Assembly: GCA_902791985.1 (NCBI GenBank) | Contig: CADAYD010000012.1 | Location: 62,001-126,000, forward strand | Length of the DNA: 64,000 nt | Direction of reading: 5' to 3' | Source: an uncultured bacterium | Lineage (GTDB): Bacteria; Cyanobacteriota; Vampirovibrionia; Gastranaerophilales; Gastranaerophilaceae | Shown: positions 1-8,359 of the stretch, piece after piece | Numbering within the stretch: the first letter of the stretch is position 1 | Layout of the letters: each line of letters begins with the position of its first letter | Notes under the pieces: generated by a model | Seen by the model: only the letters and a program-made list of their open reading frames with translations | Databases searched by the model: none | Told to the model about the DNA's origin: nothing | Translations under genes and position numbers: made by a program

Positions 1-20
1 ATTTTCTTTGATGTTTTCAT
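1..20 (-). CDS. Start of a gene running off the left edge (unknown)
   Basis: Only six codons are visible on the minus strand (reading M-K-T-S-K-K). An ATG at 18-20 is preceded by a good ribosome site, AGAGGGA, about 4-9 nt upstream. The product cannot be named. The gene would diverge from the HD-domain gene at 172, leaving an AT-rich shared upstream region at 21-171. Confidence 0.35.
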
Positions 21-171
21 AGTTCCCTCTTAGCAAGTATTTTAAATTATAATTTATATAAAATATTTAATATTTTTTTGTGTAATATGTCAATTTTTTA
101 TGTTACAAAGATATAAAAAAACCTCTTAACTTTTTGTCGTTTATAGGTTAAAATATAATAAGAGGATTGTT

Positions 172-978
172 ATGAAATCGGTAAAAGAACTTTCAACGGA
201 AACAAAAATACAAAACAGATTAAAAAATAACCCAGTTTGTCTTGAACTTGTTAATTATTTATTTAACGACGCAGAACTTCAAGAGATGCAGGAGTATGCA
301 AATAATGTTTCGATTAGACGTCTTGGATATAATGACCATGGTCCTGTGCATATGCGTCAGGTTGTCGGAAATGCCATTAAAATGCTCAATATTTTGCATG
401 ATTTTGGGATAAAAACTTCTTTAGAGGAAGAAGAAATCGGAACATTTGATGACAGTATGTGTGCAGTAATTATGGCAGGATTGATGCATGATTTGGGAAT
501 GGCAATCGGCAGGCAAAATCATGAAGAACTTTCTGCGCTTCTTGCAATTCCGATAATTGATCGAACATTGATGCACATGTTTCCGAATGATTTACACAAG
601 CGTGTAATTATTAAGGAACTTACAACCGAAGCAATAATCGGACACATGTCCTCTCATAGAATAAATTCTATTGAAGCGGGAATAATTTTGATTGCTGACG
701 GATGTGATATGACAAAAGGTCGTGCAAGAATACCTCTATCAATGAATACTGTCCCAAAGGTCGGAGATATCCATAAATATAGCGCAAACGCAATTAAATG
801 GATTGGAATTCACCATGGAGAAAGAAAACCGATAAAAATTGATATAGAAATGATTTCAGAAGTTGGATTTTTCCAGATAGAAGAAGTTTTATTGACCAAA
901 ATTGATGTCAGTCCGGCAAAAAAATATGTAGAATTGTATGCCGGTGTCGAAGGTCAAGAAAGAAAATGCTATCTGTAA
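172..978 (+). CDS. HD-domain metal-dependent phosphohydrolase
   Basis: A 268-residue soluble protein with an HD-superfamily pattern: N-D-H-G-P-V-H near residues 54-60, the paired His-Asp in LMHDLGMAIG at 106-107, a further His near 158 (IGHMSSH), and an Asp in IADGCD near 176. These are the metal ligands expected of HD phosphohydrolases, which cleave phosphate esters of nucleotides or cyclic nucleotides. No sensor, RelA or GGDEF domain is attached, so the substrate cannot be read from the sequence. AGAGG lies 6-10 nt before the ATG. The gene stands alone, convergent with the small gene at 995. I am confident of the superfamily but not of the substrate. Confidence 0.85.
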   Translation: MKSVKELSTETKIQNRLKNNPVCLELVNYLFNDAELQEMQEYANNVSIRRLGYNDHGPVHMRQVVGNAIKMLNILHDFGIKTSLEEEEIGTFDDSMCAVIMAGLMHDLGMAIGRQNHEELSALLAIPIIDRTLMHMFPNDLHKRVIIKELTTEAIIGHMSSHRINSIEAGIILIADGCDMTKGRARIPLSMNTVPKVGDIHKYSANAIKWIGIHHGERKPIKIDIEMISEVGFFQIEEVLLTKIDVSPAKKYVELYAGVEGQERKCYL

Positions 979-994
979 TGTGAATTAATGAATA

Positions 995-1345
995 TTATTG
1001 ATTCTTAAATTTTGTACTAAATTCGTGTTTTGTCATTCGCATAAAACTGTCAATTATTTTTGCAAGTGTGTTGCGATTAAAAATTTCAACTTTCTTATTT
1101 CCGTCATTTGTTATTGCAACAAGAAGATGCTGTCTGCGACCTTTTATAAATTTTTGTTCATAATCAAGAGAATAATTATCAAACCCAAAATTTGAATATT
1201 GTTCAATTTTTTGATTAAACTCATACATCCGTTTTAATTTATTCGGGACTTGATTGTAATTGTAGTGATTTTGTACTACCTGATGAAAATGCGGAGATAT
1301 TTTAACTCCAAAAGCAGTGTTGTCATTAACTTTTTGTACTTGCAT
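995..1345 (-). CDS. Small lineage-type protein with N-terminal FG motif (paralogue A)
   Basis: A 116-residue protein of unknown function. The N-terminus carries NTAFGVKIS (F12-G13). The rest is basic and polar with no membrane span. It is a paralogue of the gene at 28322: both share FG-[VI]-x-I-S, an internal N-x-FG-[FY]-D segment, and a C-terminal F-x-R-M-[TR]-K-x-E stretch. The start is supported by AAAGGGGG a few bases upstream on the minus strand. The N-terminal motif recurs in otherwise unrelated proteins of this window, so it may be a sorting or binding tag; this is inference. No catalytic motif is visible. Confidence 0.75.
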   Translation of the reverse strand: MQVQKVNDNTAFGVKISPHFHQVVQNHYNYNQVPNKLKRMYEFNQKIEQYSNFGFDNYSLDYEQKFIKGRRQHLLVAITNDGNKKVEIFNRNTLAKIIDSFMRMTKHEFSTKFKNQ

Positions 1346-1429
1346 TTTATCCCCCTTTAAATTTTATAAGATATCCTTTATATATCTTATCACAAAACTC
1401 GTAAAAATAAAATTTGCTGTTTTTCATGA

Positions 1430-1441
1430 TAATATGAGTTT
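1430..1441 (+). promoter_or_regulatory. Possible leaderless -10 element of tsaC
   Basis: TAATAT at 1430-1435 lies exactly 6 nt before the ATG at 1442 and no Shine-Dalgarno sequence is present. This matches the -10/N6/ATG layout seen at other genes here, but the hexamer is weaker and no -35 is evident. Confidence 0.35.
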
Positions 1442-2038
1442 ATGTTGGAAGATAAAGAACAAATTATAAAGTGTCTTGAACAAGGCGGGGTTATTGCTTA
1501 TGTTACGGATACGGTATGGGGACTCGGGTGTCTGCCTGACAGTGCGGATGCTGTAAAAAAAATCTACGAAATTAAAAAGCGTGAAGCGCAAAAACCATTA
1601 ATCTTAATGTCTAATGAAATCTATAATTTGTTAGATTATGTTGAGCCTATACCAAAAATCGGACAGATTTTGATAAAAAAATATTTTCCCGGTGCGCTGA
1701 CTATTGTAACGGATAAGAGTGAAAAAACGCCAGAATATATAACTTCCGGAATGCAAACCGTAGGAATAAGAGTGCCGGATAATGAAGTATTTAAACAAAT
1801 CTGTGAAATTATACCCGGTCACGTTCTTGCAACAACCAGTGCAAATCTTTCTCATCAGCCGTCTGCTAAAACATATAAACAGGCTTTAGAAAATATGTCA
1901 GGACTTGCTGATATGATTATTCCTGACTATGGTTTTGCGGCAAAAGGTCTTGAATCCACTGTTGTAGGGGTTATGAATAATGAACTTCGGATTTTCAGGC
2001 AGGGTGAAATTTTATTAGATGAAAATTTACTAGATTAA
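1442..2038 (+). CDS. tsaC: Threonylcarbamoyl-AMP synthase (Sua5/YciO/YrdC family)
   Basis: Makes threonylcarbamoyl-AMP from threonine, bicarbonate and ATP, the first step of the t6A modification at position 37 of ANN-decoding tRNAs. The 198-residue protein is a single YrdC domain: YVTDTVWGLGC near residue 20, the K-R-E-x-x-K-P segment (KKREAQKPL) near 45-53, LATTSANLS near 136, and ESTVV near 173. It lacks the extra C-terminal Sua5 domain, so the TsaC form is the better name. It appears to be transcribed alone. No ribosome site is visible, and a -10-like hexamer sits 6 nt before the ATG. Confidence 0.93.
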   Translation: MLEDKEQIIKCLEQGGVIAYVTDTVWGLGCLPDSADAVKKIYEIKKREAQKPLILMSNEIYNLLDYVEPIPKIGQILIKKYFPGALTIVTDKSEKTPEYITSGMQTVGIRVPDNEVFKQICEIIPGHVLATTSANLSHQPSAKTYKQALENMSGLADMIIPDYGFAAKGLESTVVGVMNNELRIFRQGEILLDENLLD

Positions 2039-2077
2039 TAAATGTTAAAAATATTTTATTTTCTATACTTTTAAATG

Positions 2078-2083
2078 TATAAT
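2078..2083 (+). promoter_or_regulatory. -10 element for the 2116-7694 operon
   Basis: TATAAT about 32 nt before the first ATG of the operon, with AAAGGA between it and the start. Transcription would begin near 2090, giving a conventional short leader. No strong -35 is visible. Confidence 0.5.
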
Positions 2084-2115
2084 CTGATTAAACAGAATAA
2101 AGGATTTTACAGAGT

Positions 2116-3168
2116 ATGAAAAAATTTATAGCATTATTTTTAGTATTGATATTAACATCTTTAAATGGGGTATTTGCTTTTAGTGAAGTTTATTACCTTA
2201 AAAATACTACCCCGTCTGCAATTCAGCCAAGCATTTTAAATGCATTTTATGCGCAAGATTTTCAGGTTGTAGATAATAAAAACCCTTATTATGCTAAGTC
2301 AACAAAGAATCCGAATGATTATGCCGTTGTTATATTGCAGCAAAGCGGGAATAACTCTTTCTATTATTATCAGTCAAACGAGAATAAAAAAATCAATAAA
2401 TATATTATTAAGGCAATAAAAAGAGCAGGAATCTATTATGAACAATCATTTAATACGAACATAATAAATACATTTGATGAAATTGCAAATAGAACAATTC
2501 AAGCTTCAGGCTCGCAAGTTCAAAACAGATACGTATTTAATGATAATGAACCTGATTATTCTTCCGGATACTCAAATACAACGTCCAAAAGCACATATAG
2601 GCAAAATTCCAATACTTATAAAGGATATGTAGCCAATGTTGAAAGCGGAACAAAAATAAATATTTATCTTCAAAGCGCAATAAATACTTCAAGTGCTGTT
2701 GAAGGTGATAGGGTGATTGCTGTTTTAACAGAGGACTTAATGTATAACGGCTGTGTTGTTGCACCTCAGGGCAGCCTTGTGTACGGGATTTTAACCAAAG
2801 CGCGCCATGCAACCTACGGGTCCAGAAATGGCAGAGTTGTTATTGATTTCAATCAGTTAGTTACTCCGGATGGTAAAACATTTAATATAGAAACGGAAAA
2901 AATAGATTTTACGGTTACAAATGAGGGTAAAGTTTCAAGAGTTGCATCTAATGTAGCTGTCGGTGCTGTAGTCGGGACTTTAACAGGTCTTTTAATAGGG
3001 GCTCTGAACGGACATGTTGGGGCGAGCGCTGCAATTGGTGCAGGTGTTGGTGCCGGAGGAGCCTTAATAGGTGGAACTGCCGAAAGAGGTGTCGATGCTG
3101 AAATACCGTCATTTACCGAAATGGAAATTATTCTGACTAAGCCGTTTAGCACGACAATTAGTTATTAA
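2116..3168 (+). CDS. Secreted glycine-zipper protein, first gene of an envelope operon
   Basis: A 350-residue protein with a signal peptide at 1-21 (MKKFIALFLVLIL, cleavage near VFA-FS). The middle is polar, with an S/T/N/Y-rich linker around 140-170. Residues about 170-275 form a beta-rich domain (GDRVIAVLTEDL, APQGSLVYGIL) loosely recalling TrbI/VirB10-like C-terminal domains. Residues about 278-320 are a glycine-zipper segment (VGAVVGTLTGLLIGAL, GAGVGAGGALIGG) able to pack into or across a membrane. It is probably periplasmic or outer-membrane attached. The next gene starts 12 nt downstream, so it is the leader of a five-gene unit ending at 7694. Function unknown; the VirB10 resemblance is weak. 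Confidence 0.8.
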   Translation: MKKFIALFLVLILTSLNGVFAFSEVYYLKNTTPSAIQPSILNAFYAQDFQVVDNKNPYYAKSTKNPNDYAVVILQQSGNNSFYYYQSNENKKINKYIIKAIKRAGIYYEQSFNTNIINTFDEIANRTIQASGSQVQNRYVFNDNEPDYSSGYSNTTSKSTYRQNSNTYKGYVANVESGTKINIYLQSAINTSSAVEGDRVIAVLTEDLMYNGCVVAPQGSLVYGILTKARHATYGSRNGRVVIDFNQLVTPDGKTFNIETEKIDFTVTNEGKVSRVASNVAVGAVVGTLTGLLIGALNGHVGASAAIGAGVGAGGALIGGTAERGVDAEIPSFTEMEIILTKPFSTTISY

Positions 3169-3180
3169 TGAGGTTTTATA

Positions 3181-3843
3181 ATGGATAAGAGATTAATTAC
3201 TGTCGGACTTGTAATTCTTGCAGCGGCTATTTTAATAAAAACATTTGTTGTATTGTTGTCTAATGTTAAAGTTGATGAGTTTCATAAGACTGCAATAACT
3301 TTTGTTGTCGATTCTTCCGCATCTAATCAAACAAAATTACCTAAGCAAATAAAATACATAAAATCTTTGTGTTCAATACTTGATCCTGAAGATGCAATAA
3401 AAATAATAAAAACTGATAAATCTTCGTATCTTATTTATGAAGGAAGCCCTGGCGATGGTGTTGCAATTTCTAATGCTCTTAAAAAATATACTGTAAGCGG
3501 AGTTGATGAAAATTCTTACGGGGAAGCAATAAAAAAAGCTGTTAATTATTCTCTTACAATGAAAAAAAACGGATATAATACCGCAATTGTTGTTGTGGGA
3601 AGCCTTAATGATAAGGGTGATGTTTCTAAACAAATCAATTGGGAAACTTTGCCAAAGAATATTGAAAAAACGCAAAAATATTTACCGGAAATGGCTATGA
3701 TGTTTGTATTTGCAGACCCTGAAAAACTTGATTATGTAAAAACTAAACTTAGTCCGATTTTGGGTGAAAATAAGTTGTTAACTGTAAACGAAGTAAATCT
3801 TGAAAAATCCAATACAAGATTTATAAAGGCGATTGGCAGATAA
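3181..3843 (+). CDS. Membrane-anchored von Willebrand A-like protein
   Basis: A 220-residue protein with one N-terminal membrane span (about residues 6-26). A periplasmic domain begins ITFVVDSSAS; D-S-S-A-S fits the D-x-S-x-S metal-binding (MIDAS) signature of vWA domains. A later strand, NTAIVVVGSLNDKG, fits a Rossmann-like vWA core. vWA domains usually mediate metal-dependent protein contacts. The start has GAGG upstream, and the stop overlaps the ribosome site of the next gene (AAGGAG at 3843-3848), suggesting coupled translation. I infer a structural or assembly role in the same envelope complex as its neighbours. The vWA call rests on the motif and strand pattern only. Confidence 0.7.
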   Translation: MDKRLITVGLVILAAAILIKTFVVLLSNVKVDEFHKTAITFVVDSSASNQTKLPKQIKYIKSLCSILDPEDAIKIIKTDKSSYLIYEGSPGDGVAISNALKKYTVSGVDENSYGEAIKKAVNYSLTMKKNGYNTAIVVVGSLNDKGDVSKQINWETLPKNIEKTQKYLPEMAMMFVFADPEKLDYVKTKLSPILGENKLLTVNEVNLEKSNTRFIKAIGR

Positions 3844-3853
3844 AGGAGTTAAA

Positions 3854-5407
3854 ATGGGTTTTACGGTATGTTCAAAAAATAAAGAGCAAACATTTAAAGA
3901 TAAAAATGTAATTTATATAAGTTCAAAGCCAAATTATGATGTTCAAATAAACACTGATTTTGAATTTATACTGGGTGTCCGTTATGATGAAAAAACTAAC
4001 AGATGTTTAATTGTCAATAAGTATAAGTATCCGCAATTTAAATTCAAGGGTGAAAGTTTGCCTGAAAAAATGATTGTGGATAAAATTTGTAAAATTATGA
4101 TTGACGGCAGTGATGATTTTATAACAATAAAAGTCGGAGAACCTGAAAAAAGTATTTCTGAACAGGCGCAATCATTGAGGATTCCTAATAGTACAGAAAA
4201 AGAAAAGTCTCAAATTGAAAGTGAAAGAGTAAAGATTGTAAAAGAAGTCTCTTCAACAATAAGTGCTTTAAAACGAAAAATTTCAATTAATTCAAAATTA
4301 GGAATTTTATTGCATTTGGGTATGCTTTTAGCATCATTTATTTGTGCATTCGGGATTTCAAATTATTTAATGGGTGTTCCGTTAAGTTCTGATGGTACTA
4401 CTGTACAAATTCAAATGAATGCAAAACTTGTAGTATTTTATGCTTTTATTGTTTATTCCGTCGGTTCGATGCTCAAACAGGGGTTGTATCTTTTTATGCA
4501 GCGAAAATGCGGTAATGACACATCTACTCCAATTATTGTTGAAAAATTAATGATTAGTTTGTCATTACTCTTCTTTGTTTTCATATATTTGATTAATCTG
4601 CTTTATTACGTTTCGGTCAAAGACATGGTCTTTTTTGGAATATTTATTTCGCTTTTCTACTGCGGAACCGCTTTAACTCTTGCTTTAGGTTGCGGTTATT
4701 TTAAACATGGCAGCTCAATTGCAAGGCAGGAGCTTGATAAATATGAGTACAGAGAAGATTTTGAACGTGTGATTAAATCTTATCAAGGCTGGATAGAGAA
4801 TTTTGCTAATTCTTTAAGCGATGTTAAAATTCAAAAAATTAAAGATAAATTGTTTAATCTCCAAATTTGGTCAACTTTAGAAACTAGTCTGGGGATTTTT
4901 ACCGCTCCGTTTTTGGCATACGGAGTTTCAAATACTCTTGCGATGTGTTTCCCTGAAGCAGCAGGCTGGGTAAGGATAGGAGGATTGAGGTTTAGTCCGA
5001 TATTTCTTGTTTTAGCCACATTTTTAATCATATTCGCTTTTTTCTCTTTTGTAAGCGCATTTGCAATAATGAAAAAAATCTCGGCTTCAGATATTATCAA
5101 GCAAGATGGATTTAGCAATTATTTATCTCATGGGGTTGAAATCTACGGTCTTGAAGGTGTAAAGCGCTTGGATTCTGAAATGAGAAGATATATTTTTGTT
5201 GGATTAGCTATAATTTTAATTGAATTTTCAATGAATATCTCATATTTTATGCAAGAAATCGGTTCCGATATGAAAGGTTTATTTATAAGTTGTGTTGCGG
5301 CACTTGTACCAACAGCACTTTTAATTGCAGAAACAATTATGCTTGCGCATACAAGATTTGAGATTTCGGCATCGGAAGAACTAATTGCAAAGATTGATAG
5401 GGAATAA
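3854..5407 (+). CDS. Polytopic membrane protein of unknown function
   Basis: The start is ATG at 3854, behind AAGGAG. An upstream in-frame TTG at 3833 lies inside the preceding gene and has no ribosome site of its own. The 517-residue product has a cytoplasmic beta-rich N-terminal region (about 1-100), a charged, probably coiled segment (about 110-145), then about eight hydrophobic spans: four between roughly 150 and 290, a loop with a charged helix (about 295-345), two between 350 and 410, and two near the C-terminus. I recognise no transporter signature. Its last base pair is shared with the next gene (TAATG), so translation is coupled. It is the likely membrane core of the operon. Confidence 0.75.
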   Translation: MGFTVCSKNKEQTFKDKNVIYISSKPNYDVQINTDFEFILGVRYDEKTNRCLIVNKYKYPQFKFKGESLPEKMIVDKICKIMIDGSDDFITIKVGEPEKSISEQAQSLRIPNSTEKEKSQIESERVKIVKEVSSTISALKRKISINSKLGILLHLGMLLASFICAFGISNYLMGVPLSSDGTTVQIQMNAKLVVFYAFIVYSVGSMLKQGLYLFMQRKCGNDTSTPIIVEKLMISLSLLFFVFIYLINLLYYVSVKDMVFFGIFISLFYCGTALTLALGCGYFKHGSSIARQELDKYEYREDFERVIKSYQGWIENFANSLSDVKIQKIKDKLFNLQIWSTLETSLGIFTAPFLAYGVSNTLAMCFPEAAGWVRIGGLRFSPIFLVLATFLIIFAFFSFVSAFAIMKKISASDIIKQDGFSNYLSHGVEIYGLEGVKRLDSEMRRYIFVGLAIILIEFSMNISYFMQEIGSDMKGLFISCVAALVPTALLIAETIMLAHTRFEISASEELIAKIDRE

Positions 5408-6483
5408 TGACATATAAATCAATAATACAAATATTGCTTATACTTGCAATCATATCGACAATTTGCATCAGCATTATAAAACCGCAGATGCATAAACCTG
5501 TAATGGTTTTAAATTCCCAGTTTAATGTTGAGCATGATGACGGAATAAAAATTGATGAACAAAATATTGCACTTATGGTTCAAAACACAGAGGTTCAGTC
5601 AAATGGCGGACTTGATGTTCAAAATCAGGGGGGGATAAATTTTGTTGAACCAAAAGTTGAAGATGTTGCACCTGTAAGTTTTAAAAATACTCAGACTGTT
5701 ACTCAAAATACTACGAATGTTGAAAATATAAAAACTCAGCCTGTTAAAAATGTTGGGGTAAAAAGTAATAGTACAAATATAAAAACAACTCCAACCAAAG
5801 CGACGAATAATCGGATTAGATCTAATCCGACAAAGATTAATACTCAACCTGTAACAAGTAAACCTGTTGTCACAAATTCTCAGTCCCCAAAAATTGATTT
5901 GAATAAAATAGTAAATAATAATCAAAAAATCATTAATACTCCTGCTCAAACTCAAACTGCTCCAGTACAAAGTGTTCCTGTGACGACAACAAAACCGCAG
6001 CAACCAACACCAACGCAAACCACAAAGCCGCAAGAAACTAAGCCGTCTATAAGGATTGAAACGCAGAATAATAATTCGCATAAGCCTGTTAGTAGCCAAA
6101 GTCAGACTACTCCGATTGTTTTAACTGCGCAGCAGGAAGAAATTGCGTGGAATAAATGGCGTTCAAATTTGAATAATCAAATTATGAAGGATTCAAAACT
6201 CCCGACAATGCCAAACGGTATAATTTTTAAATATAAGTTTACGGTTGATAAATACGGGAAAATTTCCAATGTCCAGACATCATCAACCACTCCAGGATAC
6301 ACCCCTTATGCAATTCAATTTATAGCTCCTGTAATAAGGAGTTATCAGGGACGTTCAATTTTGAATTTCCCTGCAGGGTCAAATAGAGTATCAACCGAAG
6401 TTTCCGGAGCATGGAAAATTTCTAATAATTCAAAACTTTCTACTCCGGATGATTATCACGACATAGAAAAAATTAAGAAATAG
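5407..6483 (+). CDS. TonB-like protein with Q/T/P/N-rich linker
   Basis: A 358-residue protein: an N-terminal membrane anchor (about residues 5-21), a long low-complexity linker rich in Gln, Thr, Pro and Asn (about 90-235), then a compact C-terminal domain (about 245-345) with TonB-C-like strands (FKYKFTVDKYGKISNVQ). This anchor/extended linker/globular end layout is typical of proteins that span the periplasm. No ExbB or ExbD gene is nearby, so energy transduction of the classical kind is not supported. It overlaps the stop of the upstream gene by one base and is followed 8 nt later by a second protein of the same layout. Confidence 0.7.
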   Translation: MTYKSIIQILLILAIISTICISIIKPQMHKPVMVLNSQFNVEHDDGIKIDEQNIALMVQNTEVQSNGGLDVQNQGGINFVEPKVEDVAPVSFKNTQTVTQNTTNVENIKTQPVKNVGVKSNSTNIKTTPTKATNNRIRSNPTKINTQPVTSKPVVTNSQSPKIDLNKIVNNNQKIINTPAQTQTAPVQSVPVTTTKPQQPTPTQTTKPQETKPSIRIETQNNNSHKPVSSQSQTTPIVLTAQQEEIAWNKWRSNLNNQIMKDSKLPTMPNGIIFKYKFTVDKYGKISNVQTSSTTPGYTPYAIQFIAPVIRSYQGRSILNFPAGSNRVSTEVSGAWKISNNSKLSTPDDYHDIEKIKK

Positions 6484-6491
6484 GTAGATAA

Positions 6492-7694
6492 ATGTATAAA
6501 TGTAGTGAATGTGGAACAGAATATAATATTGCACCAAAATATTGTGATTGTGGAAACGATATTTTTATAAATATAGATGATGAAAATGAATTAATTGCCA
6601 AAGAAATGGATGTAAATGAGGAAGGCTCGGGGCAAACTTCAAAATATCGCGGCAGAGGAAGAAATTTTAAACAAAAATCATTTTCTCCTGTGGCTTTGAG
6701 CATATTTGTAATTTGTATTGTATTGTCGTTTTTGGTTCTTTTTGTAATAGCAAATCCTAAAAAAGATAATTCAAAAGTTCAAATTAAAGGAGAAACAGGA
6801 GAAGAAATAGAAATTCCTTCGGTTGATGCATATTGGGATAATACTCCTGCAAAACTTGCTAAAAAAAATGAGGTGCAACCACAAAAACAAGAAAATATTT
6901 TGGATAAATTTGTTCAGCAAATTATTCCTCAAGAGCAACCTAAAAAAGAGATTAAAACTGTTGCCACCGCTGTAAAGTCTACGACGCCGGTTCAGAAAAA
7001 AATTGTACAGGTCCCTATAAAAACTCACACTCAAAAATCTTCACAAAAATCAACTCAGTCAACTCAAACATCTTCAAAAGCAACAACAAAATCAGTGTCC
7101 AATCAACCAAGTATGACTGTAGAAGATTTAACAAATAAAATTAGAAGCCAATATGGAAATCAAACTCAGATTCAAAATGTTCCTAAGCAGGTTGTGTCAA
7201 CTTCACAAGTTGCACAAACTCCATCTGTCACAAAAACTAATGCTCCTTTACCGAATACATCAACGACGTCAACAATGGCTCAAAATACTCAAACATCTGC
7301 ACAAAAATCTCAAAATAATACTAAAACTACAACACAGGCTGTAAATAAAACGCCTGTTACTGCCCCTGTTGTTAAGACAAAAAGTACTGCACAGATAAAA
7401 CAAGAACTTGCTGCTTACAAATCGAATTTAAGAAATTCAATAGGCCGCAAAATAGATTTTACGAAGGTTATTGGCGATGGGGAATGTGCACTTTCATTCA
7501 AAGTTAATTCTAACGGAAGGCTTACATCAAAAGCATTTACTAAACAATCTTCAAATATAACGCTAAATGATGCAGCGTTTAATGCTTTAAATACTATGAC
7601 AAGTTTTAACCCGCCTCCTGAGGGGTATAATGGCGAAACCTTGCGACTAAACATAAAATTTTACAATGGGAATTTTGAAATTTCTTTAAATTAA
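6492..7694 (+). CDS. Zinc-ribbon / TonB-like fusion protein
   Basis: A 400-residue protein with an unusual order of parts. Residues 4-20 form a small zinc-ribbon-like knuckle (CSEC then CDC: C-x2-C and C-x-C), which would be cytoplasmic. A single membrane span follows at about 68-90. Next come a T/Q/S/K-rich linker (about 130-300) and a C-terminal TonB-C-like domain (about 305-400) containing GECALSFKVNSNGRL. It resembles the preceding gene in the linker and C-terminal domain and is probably its paralogue. It is the last gene of the operon; an imperfect hairpin with a T-run follows. Function unknown. The cytoplasmic knuckle suggests contact with an inner partner or a nucleic acid. Confidence 0.7.
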   Translation: MYKCSECGTEYNIAPKYCDCGNDIFINIDDENELIAKEMDVNEEGSGQTSKYRGRGRNFKQKSFSPVALSIFVICIVLSFLVLFVIANPKKDNSKVQIKGETGEEIEIPSVDAYWDNTPAKLAKKNEVQPQKQENILDKFVQQIIPQEQPKKEIKTVATAVKSTTPVQKKIVQVPIKTHTQKSSQKSTQSTQTSSKATTKSVSNQPSMTVEDLTNKIRSQYGNQTQIQNVPKQVVSTSQVAQTPSVTKTNAPLPNTSTTSTMAQNTQTSAQKSQNNTKTTTQAVNKTPVTAPVVKTKSTAQIKQELAAYKSNLRNSIGRKIDFTKVIGDGECALSFKVNSNGRLTSKAFTKQSSNITLNDAAFNALNTMTSFNPPPEGYNGETLRLNIKFYNGNFEISLN

Positions 7695-7740
7695 AATAAT
7701 GTTAAGATTTCTTAATAATTCATTATTTTTAGGCAATTTT
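7694..7740 (+). terminator. Terminator after the envelope operon
   Basis: AAATAATG (7694-7701) pairs with CATTATTT (7731-7738), enclosing a second small stem (TTAAG/CTTAA), and a T-run follows. It lies directly after the stop of the last operon gene. Confidence 0.55.
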
Positions 7741-7791
7741 TAATCAATTTTGTACTTAATTAATATATAAGGGAAAAATTATAGGATAATC

Positions 7792-8016
7792 ATGGGAATT
7801 AATGTAACAAAATTATTTGGTTCAAACGTCATCTCAGGTGCAAAAGGGCATGCACCTGTCAGTAGAGTTGTACCAAATACTATTCAAAATAAAGGTTTAT
7901 ATGCATCGATTAATGGTTTGGATAAAACATACGGTCAATCTCCTGTTGTTGAAGATTATGCAAATGCCGGAAAATATTTTGGTGATCCCGTATTAAAACA
8001 TCTTGCATATTGCTAA
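7792..8016 (+). CDS. Small hypothetical protein
   Basis: A 74-residue protein of unknown function beginning MGINVTKLFGSN. It has no signal peptide or membrane span and is rich in Gly, Asn, Val and Tyr. AGGA lies about 6 nt before the ATG. It ends four bases inside the convergent small gene at 8013-8222. The short N-terminal LFGS loosely recalls the FG-motif proteins elsewhere in the window, but the match is weak. It is probably real because of its ribosome site and the clean intergenic space before it. Confidence 0.55.
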   Translation: MGINVTKLFGSNVISGAKGHAPVSRVVPNTIQNKGLYASINGLDKTYGQSPVVEDYANAGKYFGDPVLKHLAYC

Positions 8017-8222
8017 GATAAAAAATCCAATTTATTCGCTGTTGTTGAATTTTGTACATTAGGATGAAATGGATTAAAACTGTTTTGGCTCTTTTGGTTT
8101 ATAAAATCAAAAGAGCTTTGTTGTGCAGCGGCTGAATTTTTGGTTTCAAACAACTGCACCGGCTGAACGGCAAACATATATTGCCTTTGTACGGGATTTA
8201 TCGAATTGTCTATCATAATCAA
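8013..8222 (-). CDS. Small Gln/Asn-rich hypothetical protein
   Basis: A 69-residue polar protein rich in Gln, Asn, Ser and Phe, with no membrane span and no recognisable domain. Two nearby starts are possible (ATG-ATT-ATG); a weak AAGAG lies upstream. It is convergent with, and overlaps by 4 bp, the gene at 7792. The length and composition make it a modest call; a comparison with related genomes would show whether the frame is conserved. Confidence 0.45.
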   Translation of the reverse strand: MIMIDNSINPVQRQYMFAVQPVQLFETKNSAAAQQSSFDFINQKSQNSFNPFHPNVQNSTTANKLDFLS

Positions 8223-8347
8223 TCTCTTAGGTTATCTATTATTATAAAAAAAATAAAATTCCGAGAATTTCAATTTTAGAATTTTTTGTTACAAATTTAA
8301 TATTTCGATATATTCTACTTGTTTTTATTTATGCATGGATTTTGTTA

Positions 8348-8359
8348 TATAATATACCT
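8348..8359 (+). promoter_or_regulatory. Leaderless -10 element of the spoIID-like gene
   Basis: TATAAT at 8348-8353 lies exactly 6 nt before the ATG at 8360. There is no ribosome site. The start codon would coincide with the transcription start. No good -35 is visible. Confidence 0.55.

Noticed and set aside
154-159. TATAAT upstream of the HD-domain gene as its -10
   Set aside because: It lies 12 nt before the ATG, so transcription would start inside or after the ribosome site AGAGG; no -35 with acceptable spacing. It may be chance in AT-rich DNA.
5599-6099. 166-codon minus-strand frame inside the TonB-like gene
   Set aside because: Arg/Leu/Phe/Cys-rich antisense of a Gln/Thr/Asn-rich linker; no start signal. 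A shadow frame.
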